A DNA stretch of 64,000 nucleotides from Ectocarpus siliculosus (Eukaryota > Sar > Phaeophyceae > Ectocarpales > Ectocarpaceae): assembly GCA_000310025.1 (NCBI GenBank), contig FN649738.1, positions 1,342,742 through 1,406,741 of the forward strand, in the 5' to 3' direction. The position numbers were made by a program, and so were the translations under genes. This document shows positions 55,774-64,000 of the stretch, piece after piece (the first letter of the stretch is position 1; the number at the start of each line of letters is the position of its first letter). The notes under the pieces are model-generated. The model was given only the letters and a program-made list of their open reading frames with translations. It did not search any database and was not told where the DNA came from.

Positions 55774-58402
55774 CTTCACATCAAAAACCGTTCCGATCTC
55801 TCTCTACCCAGTACCTTCGTATGTCCGTACTGATCCAACACTCGACGCGGTCGATTCCCGTGGCCACAGGTTAACTTACCCTAAAAAGGTACACTCAAAT
55901 AAACTGGCCCCGAGGGGTCCGCAATTCAATAGAAATCAACGACAGATATTCTGGAATCCTCCACTCCCTCTGCGCACCTGAGAAGACTGTGAAAGGAATA
56001 CACCATTGGAACAGGGTTTCAGCCTTACCCCGGATTGTAGCTGCCCGATAGAGAAACATCTACATGCTGTTGTGTGTGTCAGAGGTACAATCGTTCTCAC
56101 CCGCGGTGCGAGATTGGGATTAAAGATACATCTCGCACGTCATCACACTGCTGCTGTATTGGCTAGACCGAAAAATATTCAATGTCCGCCGTGCTTCGCA
56201 CGGGGCTTACGCCTCTACATAGAAAGTGAACAATGCGACCATGTGGACCCCTCTGCGCTTGCTATTGGCAATCGGCTTCGGCTGATGATGTACAAACAAC
56301 CGCAGCCCGAGGTTTAATCATGATCTAAACACAAACGTATTACGGCAATTTTCGCCTGTACGTTACCCGTCGTTGTCGCCTTGTCGCCTGCTTCCCGGGC
56401 GGGGGCGTCCCAATGCACCCACCTATGTCTGTATCACCTTCAACCAGACGACACCGACTGCATGAAACTGCGACAATATACCCCTTGACGAACAAAACGC
56501 CTCCACCTCCTCTGCCCTTCATTTGACACCTCTGTTACTTTCTGTTGTGCTTGGTTTCCTCGCGAATTATGGACTGACAAGCTTACAACCCACCGTGAAA
56601 AAAATTAGTTCGTTTGAACAAACTTATTCACGAGAATTACAATCTCTCTGCCTGCGATATCGTGAGAATCAAACTGAGCACCGGAGGGCTAGATGCAACG
56701 ACTGCGAGCGGGAATACCGACACACGTATCGGGACCACGGGGAGCCCAAGCATTCCTCCAAATGCACGCAAGAGAGGTCGGAAGTCGGAAGGTCTCCCCC
56801 AAGAGGCAAACTCCGCGTTGATGCGACGACATACAAGTAGACTATTGTGCCATGTAGTCAACGAGGTGTGTGCATGACTCCGTTTTTTCGCCTCTCAAAA
56901 TATCAGTTCCGTAACACGGCAGGCGCAACAGTTGAGAATCAGTTCAGTCATCACAAATATGGCATGCGCGACAAGACACAACAACCAATCTCCTTGGACA
57001 TCTCAGCTCCTCGTCGCCAAGAGACCTGCACCATTCCCCCAAAAGGTCCTCGGCGCTCGATTCAAGGTGACAATTCAAGGTAGTATCGTCTACTACGATG
57101 CCTTGACGTGGGCATCTATCAATCAATCAATCCTCGTCGCGATGCCGGTCGCGAAACCACGCACAGCCGAACGGACGAAGCTCCGGTCATGACCGGCTCG
57201 ATGGTTGGTAGATAGCATGCGGAGGATCATCGGCACGCTGCCGAAGAGTAGTACCGGCAGCAGAAGACACAAAAAGGGAACCCTGCACGGCGCAGTTGTG
57301 GGAGCAGTAGCGGTGGTCGATTTTAGTGTCGTGTACGTATTATTGTCACACCCGTTTGCGGCATAGAGTCTGAGAGTCAAAACCATGTATGAGTCGTGAG
57401 AGTCCTGTCCTGCCATGGTGCGTAAGCAGCAATCTATGCAGTACAGGCAGAACAAGCATATCGGGCAGTCGACAACGTACGGTGCGTGAGTCTTCAACGA
57501 AGGAGGCGACGTTTTTGTTCAACCCGTTGAGCGCAAGCGATGATATGACTGAGGTAAACGCGCAGTGAGCATGCGTCAGATACGAGAAAACAATCGATCT
57601 CGCGTGCAAAAAAGCGAGCATAGAACATCGGCTCCCAAGGGACCTGCGCCACGATATCTGTGCCGTTATTCGCTGATGTGCTCGTACAGCGGGGCCGAGT
57701 CGAAACTAGGCGAATGCCACGAGAACTTTCGTTTCAACAACCCTCCAACGAGAGGTACACGGCGTTCTACCCAACGGTACAATGTGGCAGAGCGCGAGGA
57801 CGTGCGTTCCTGGATATTGGTGATCAGCATCGATGGGAATGGCCATGAGGATTGCTCAATACCGATAGGAACAACACGTGTAGCACGAGCATTCATCCGC
57901 GTTGATCGAAGTGCCATTATTTTTTAATCGCACATGTAATGTAATGGGTGATGTAGCCCATACTTTCAGATACAACTCGGCGGAGGTCGATCAAAGTTGA
58001 TAGCGTCCGTGCAAATGACGCTGGGTGTTCTGACGTGGAGTCCTGTGACATCCAGCACAAAAGTTCTTGTGTACACTGTGAGGGAAGAGAGTGCTGCGCT
58101 CCTCTCGCATCAAAAATCGCAAGCACCACAGGAGGGGTTGGGTCGGGGGGCTCAGGGAGAGGAACTCTTCTGTGTGGCCATCGATTGGACCTACCTAAAA
58201 GAAATGCTGTGAGCAAAGAAAAAAAGCGACAAAAAAATAAAATAAAACAACTGCCATCACAACTTCTGATAAAATTCGAGCTCACATTCTGCTGTTCGAT
58301 TATCAAATTGCCAACCACAAGCATGTCGATCCAACCTCAACCAAATCCCCAAGTATGAAAACTCACAAATGTTTCGTTGTTGTGGGCGCTCATCCTCTGA
58401 AG

Positions 58403-61400
58403 CTATCTGTTAATAGCACTGCGTTCGCGAAGCAGCTCGTCATGGAGTGCCAATATCTCTCTCAGCTCGTTCTGGGGCACCAGGTCATTACTCACAGCCG
58501 CCACTGATGCAAGCAACGCCCCATGAAGTTCCCAACCGTACACCGGAAAACGAGACACGGCACGCATGAACTAAAGTGGCACGAGGGTCTCAAGCGTAAA
58601 TGCGAAGGAGAATGTTCAGCCGCTTGGTTGTGCAACTACGCCAGAACAGGTGGGGTATCGCGACGTGAAAACACGAAAACGGCACCAAGCGTTTGGGGAT
58701 ACAAGTGAACGCCAAGCTCGCCGGGATGACCAAACACCAATCAAACAAACCACAAGACGCACAAAAACGCTTCGACTAGTCAAGGTGACCATGGTCCACC
58801 AAACAAGTCAAACTCCGACATCCGGTCGAGAACCACGTTCGAACACCATCAGAGGCAATGATTCCACGCGGCCCCGTTAGCGCGCCGATAATACGCTTGT
58901 GAGTGAGAAAATTGCGCAACGGAGAGAGGCGGGGCCCACTACGTTATGAACCTAGAAAATACCGAGTTTGAAATGAACGTTTGCCTTGCCGCGAAGCCGC
59001 GACAAGAGCGGAACATATGTCCTCCGCACGCAAGAGATAGCGGAAAGCCTGTGGAACGACTTTTGCCCGTAGTTGCTCACGAGGCGAGGCCCAAATGAAA
59101 GCATGCGAATGCTGAGTTTGGTTGTTCTCAATCACTATAGAAAGAGACGCATGAGTGGTCGTGAACACGATTCTAACGTACATTTGCGGGTGATCCTGTC
59201 AACTGCCCTCTGAAAACGGCTCAGTTTGGCATCATGCTCGCGATGCAGCTCATCGTACTTGCTATGCACTTCCTTCAGGAGTTCCACGGCCTCTGTCAGC
59301 TGCCCCAAGGTCACCACATCATTGCCCGCAGCCGGTGCTGATGTACAAACAACACCCCGTCGAGTAGGAAAACGCAACCAACAGATCAAGTGAGAGGGCG
59401 ACATCGATGTCTTTGGCATGAGCGTCTCAATTTCCGAACGTGGGATGGGGAGGGCGTGTTTGGTGAGATGGGGGGCAAAGTAAATTCGAACCGGGTAAGT
59501 GGGCAAAACACTTTTTCACCGGCGAAGCGTTCGACATGAGAAGGGGCCATGCAAAACAGAGTAATCAAACTACTCAATGCTCGTGCACAATGGTATTATC
59601 CAACATGAGGGGAGAGGGCTAGCGAAACACGGCGACGCCTGTACCGAGCATTTGATGAGGTCAGGATTAGACGTTAGTCGCGCTGAGATGAATGAATCTT
59701 CACTCAGACACGAACGCATCGATGCACGAAATGTCCGTGCAAGTCCGACGTTTGCTCTTCCAAAGCAACGAGTACATAGATAGTCTATTTCCCTGTTCAC
59801 TTGGTCGTGTCTGGACCAAAAACAAACGCCTCTTCGGCATTAGTGCTTCGACTCAAAGCCACCACACACACTGCCGGCGCAGAACAACGCGATAGCGTCG
59901 CCACCTCGAGCCCCGTACAGGAGATTGGGAATTTACCTCTCTCTTGAGCCCTCTCGAGAAAGTCATCCACTGCTGTCTCGGTGACAGCTTGCCGCTGCTT
60001 CAAAGCTAGCCCCCCCCCTATCGATGGTCGTGGATTGCACCCGAACATGACATGACGTGCGGCAGCGGTAAATGTGGGTAAAGTGCGTATTGACTGGTGG
60101 CGTAGGATGAGGCTTCATTTTACATCACAATCGGCTGCCAGCGAAACGATATATGATGTTTTCTCACACGTGACGAAACAATCAGACAAAAACGAACAGG
60201 CGTACAGCCATGGGATAAATCTGCTGACACCGTGCCCCCCCCGGCCTGGGGTTGGCAGGTAAACGGCGAAGGCACACGGCACGCACAGACAACAGCAGTG
60301 CTACCTAAGTCATGGCAATATTCCTCCTGCACTATATACAACAGCGAGATGCGAGCAAGGAGGCTATCACAATAGGTTCCCGGGTTCCATCGCCTCAAGC
60401 ACGGCGAAATTGTGTTGACAATGGCACTTTCCAACTCTAAGTTTGGTCTGGGTGATACACAATGGCACAAGGACCACCATTGTAAGCATTCTCCACGACG
60501 GAATATTTGCCGACCAAGTGTTTAGAATCAATGAGGACTCTGTTTCTCTTTGACCATCCAGAAAATTTCCGCAGAGCATGCCACCTCTACACCTTGATTT
60601 ATTGGTATTTCGCTGAAATTCGTGGCGGTGAGGATATCTACAGTGAAACAGTATCTAACCATCGCCGATGACGTTCTCGTTGGCAACTATGGACGGTCGG
60701 GTGGTCTATCCCTGTTGATACATCCCTACGTTTACGTGTGGGTGATACGGGATTGTGGCCAAGAGTAAGGCGGCCTTGCTCAATTTGCACGAAAAAGATT
60801 CCGCACCCAACGGGAAAATGCCACAGCGTGGCGTATTTTGCATCCAGCTGGCCATCCCACTTACCGCTCGCTACCAAGCTATCCGAGTCCGGCCCAGGCT
60901 TCATCACCTTTTTGTTCAGGATTTTCATCTGGAAAACAAACGCGGCAGCATTCACAGCATGCTGGTGTCAAACGTAGACATCGGCCGGTGAACATCGACG
61001 TGGTTCTGACGAGCTATGTTCAACGACGGTGGAACTACTCAACGACCGTGTGCATGCTTGATGGTGAGCTTCTCGACTAAAAAAGACTGGCAAAAAATGA
61101 TGAAAGAGAGGTTTCTGGACGTACTGTGTACTGTATAGCACAGTCACCGTACCTCAGACTCCAGCTTGGCGTTTTTTGCATTTGCCTCTTCCAAACCGTC
61201 TCTGAGCCTAGCGTTCTCTTCTTTGGCAGCTTCTAGACCAGATTCTAGCTCGACATGTTTCGCATGAGAAGCTTCCAGGCCGGCTTTAAGCTCTTCGTGC
61301 GTTGCTTCCGTCCGAATGCGCATGGAAGCCATGCGCTCCATCAACGCTGCCACGTCAAGATCATTCTTGGCAGCACCGTCAGGAGCGGCCGGACGAGTGG

Positions 61401-63818
61401 CTGCAGCATGCGACTGCCGTGAAGCTGGTTGGGCGGAGCTAGCGTCGTGATTGGTACGCTCCTGCGTGCCGTGAGATGTCGAACCAACTTTCCGCTCGGC
61501 CTCTGGGAGTATAATCCCGACAAGAACTTTCACCTGGGGATTAATCATGTTTCATCAACGTGCCCATTTCCATCAGATTTCACTCCCGTTAAATAATACC
61601 GCGAGTGCGTGACGTTCTACGAGCGGGTCCAAGCATCTGCTTGAAAAACCGACAGTACCACAAGCTAGTCGCCGCAATCCTTGTCCCTTCGGGTGAAGTA
61701 ATCTCGCTTGGTTCACTAGGGAATCTCTCCGAAGCAAGTGCACAAGGGTGGAAGTTGCTTGATGTATAGCGTATGACGGTGAACGTAAACGGCTCCAATG
61801 ACAAGAGGAGGATCAACCAACGTTTTACTTGCTTGTTGCCGGAACTACGCTGGTTTTGGTGATATCGGACTACTTAAGTTGACCTGCCAAAGACGGCGAG
61901 GGTCGCCTACAATTGACAACGTGTACGGATTTTACAAAAATAAATTAGGAACTCAACACGGCCGACGAAAAAACATCAGACACGCGTGGACGACCTGTAC
62001 CAAAAAACGTTCCTAACTCACGACACAGAGGAAAATACCAAAAGACGGATACAGGCGGTGTTTGGATTCCTCGCATGCATAGCTCCAAGCACGCGCCAAG
62101 GTAGTTATCCATCCCCTTTTCAAATCGGATTCCCGTTCTTTCTGACTGCAGAATACCGTCTAACCAAATCTGTACTTTACCTTCTCGTCAGGAGTGTTTG
62201 TGCCGCGGAGGCAATCCCGCCCAACCGCCTTTAGAAGAGTCTGGAGGTGCCTTGTCCCAAGCTTCCTCCCAGCCTGGAAAGGACGGCGGCGAAAAGAAAG
62301 AGCGGTGAGGATCTCGTAGCTGGCAAAAATACGGCGTCCACGATGGCTGCTGTCGATGTGATCATTTTCTACCCGCAGGACTGGAGACGCAAAGAGTTCG
62401 ACGGCAATAGAGCGCTCAGAGGCCTTCGTATACCTGTACGGCAGCAGTCGTTTTCCTTGCATCGAGTTTGTTCGGCTCGTAGTCCGCCACTTCTTCGACA
62501 AACCAGTCCATGACGGCTTCCTCGGTCGCAGAGTCTGGCGAGGCGCCAATATCTTGGCTCCATCCGCACTCGCCTGAAATGCAAACAACCCACCGTACCC
62601 CGTCCGAGCACAAGATCTCACCGTTGGCTTGGAACACTGATCCCACATAAAAACTCGTTGCAGTTGCGTGAGGCCGTGGCAATGCCCTTGTAATTGGGCT
62701 CACGGTGGGTTCGATGGGTGTCGCGACAACACCCCAAGAAATATCTCACTCGCTGCCGCAAATACGCCAAACACATGGATGAATGGAAGGCCAGACACCT
62801 AATGGGGGCTGGGTGCACCGAAAATCAAGGTGGTGGAATAACAGCTTTCTGGATCGTCTACTATCTTCAACAGGGCAAGGTGGAGCGGATGGTTTCGTGA
62901 ACACCGTACTCATCGCACGAAGTTAGGCCAAACAGCAAGGCGTTAAGGGTGAACGTGTTTCTACCAATACCATCGCGGTTCCATCAATACAATTGCCCAC
63001 AAAATAATTGGGGCGTACACACACTATGTTGCAGGACGGCGGGCTCAGCCACCCAACCAACCAGCCTCAGTAAAGCGGCGTTGGCAGCCAAGGGACAAGC
63101 CGATTGCGCTGTGGATCCTCACCCTCAACACCACCCATGCCTGCTGTGGTGTGCGTGCCACGTTCTTCAGCCGTGTCAATCGTGGGGAGGGTGCCGTCCA
63201 CATACCCATCCGAGAGTTGCAACGCCAACGCCCTCGCCAGCAAACAACAGTCAGTCGAGTCGGGCGCCATGTCGCAGATCTGCCAGAGTATCCGAGACGT
63301 CGTGGGTGCGTCAGTGTCGACCATAGCACAAGCCAAGGGGCGGGCGCATCTTACGTAGAACCACCGAGGCACCGTACTCGTGAAACAAGCTCACCTTCGA
63401 CACTCGCCGAGTTTGCAGATAGCGGTCTCCCGCCTTCAAGGCTGCGGCAGCCAAGCCCGCAAGCCCACTGACCACAGGCACCGCGCTCGACAGAAACTCC
63501 AAGGTCTTCCCTGCCTGCAAGAGGAAATGGAACAACGACATCCGATTGACACTCATGCAAAGTAACAGGGCGAGTATTGCGACACAGATACGAAACACTA
63601 CAAGCCCAAATGCAGCAACTTGCGGAGGCCTAAGCGGCGGCAGCACTCACCGTACCCATGCGACCGGTCTTGCTTGTGCAAACCAAGCTACTGGAGACGA
63701 CGCTGGCTGCGAGGTAGGCGTTACACAGACCAGTTCGGATTGCCGTGTAGTATGCCTTGGGACCCGGGGGCAACGCCAGCTCCCGCCGTTGTATGTCTTC
63801 ATTTGTCACGTGTCTCGA
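58403..63818 (-). CDS. 3' part of a second LRR-family gene (tail exons; 5' part outside window)
   Basis: Nine exons match the tail of the 15.9-51.1 kb gene: 63651-63818, 63395-63514, 63123-63279, 62434-62573, 62181-62273, 61153-61533, 60865-60928, 59188-59337 and 58403-58503 (TAG). Lengths and phases equal those of the left copy except the coiled-coil exon (381 versus 444 nt), and all frames are open. The first tail exon and any LRR exons would lie beyond 64000. Notable: the donor after 59188 is GC (GCAAAT) where the left copy has GTAAAT. If the left tail belongs to the LRR gene, this is the tail of the upstream neighbour in a tandem array. Confidence 0.65.
61153..61533 (-). CDS. coiled-coil tail exon of second gene
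   Basis: Same as the left-copy exon 18692-19135 but with fewer 14-residue repeats: one [14 protein letters not shown] unit, then LEAAKEENARLRDGLEEANA and KNAKLESE. Confidence 0.7.
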
Positions 63819-64000
63819 CTGCGCACCAGGACAATACATCGCAGTTTGCAGTAACGTTGGGCCAAAACATCGTTAGGGAAACAGGAGGAAGGCGACCCAT
63901 GTGCGTGTGGGAAGGGCCACCGGCACAAGGACACCTGCAAAATGGAAACTCTTCCAGGTTAGTTCAAAAGGTGTGCCATATGAAAAGTCGGCTAAAATGC

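Larger units (their letters stand above)
51105..56939. other. 5.8-kb intergenic region between tandem LRR genes
   Basis: Holds the presumed promoter of the LRR gene (no TATA box assigned), SINE-like debris at 52.7-53.8 kb, a T18 tract (54303-54320) and a (TTG)n microsatellite (about 55749-55773). Open frames here have no splice or family support. Confidence 0.5.
56940..64000. repeat. segmental duplication, right copy
   Basis: Direct paralogue of 14.78-21.58 kb; runs off the window. Exon lengths are conserved except the coiled-coil exon. Confidence 0.9.

Overview
The window reads as nuclear DNA of a photosynthetic stramenopile, most likely a brown alga of the Ectocarpus type (inference). Genes are cut into short exons by GT-AG introns of a few hundred bases. 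A plastid protein carries a signal peptide followed by the heterokont A|F cleavage context. Single-repeat 72-bp leucine-rich-repeat (LRR) exons in phase 1 match the style described for brown-algal LRR receptor-like genes. No bacterial signatures are present.

Layout. (1) 31-3110, plus: the 3' part of an unrecognised gene with triplet-repeat exons and a Cys-rich C-terminus. (2) 4480-6081, plus: a doubtful gene or pseudogene with an in-frame TAG. (3) 6628-7201: a Stowaway/mariner-like MITE with perfect 30-bp inverted ends. (4) 7443-9917, minus: a complete four-exon plastid membrane-protein gene. It is divergent from (5) 10171-13445, plus: a complete four-exon gene for the DNA primase large subunit (PRIM2) with all four Fe-S cysteines. 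(6) 15963-51104, minus: one 35-kb LRR gene. It has a first exon with the usual N-terminal cap, 21 exchangeable 72/73-bp LRR exons, four LRR exon remnants, and ten further exons encoding a roughly 610-residue non-LRR tail. (7) 56.9-64.0 kb, minus: the 3' part of a second, paralogous gene, a direct duplicate of 14.8-21.6 kb. The window therefore holds part of a tandem LRR gene array.

The LRR exon region has been amplified as about 2.8-kb units carrying an ordered set of LRR exon types (a, b, remnant, c) and a later 1.8-kb a-c' unit. Two retroelements landed inside units: a truncated DIRS-like tyrosine-recombinase element at 36.24-38.80 kb, and a nearly full-length EEP-endonuclease/RT non-LTR element at 40.15-44.43 kb. 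The empty target of the second is preserved in three sister units. tRNA-derived SINEs and a Tourist-like MITE also sit in the introns. Because every LRR exon is phase 1 at both ends, exons can be duplicated, lost or skipped without breaking the frame. This is the most notable system in the window: a receptor-like gene built as a cassette array, joined in phase to an unrecognised tail with a Gly/Ala-rich hydrophobic stretch and coiled coils.

All exon models come from reading splice sites and phases by eye. None has been checked against transcripts or databases.
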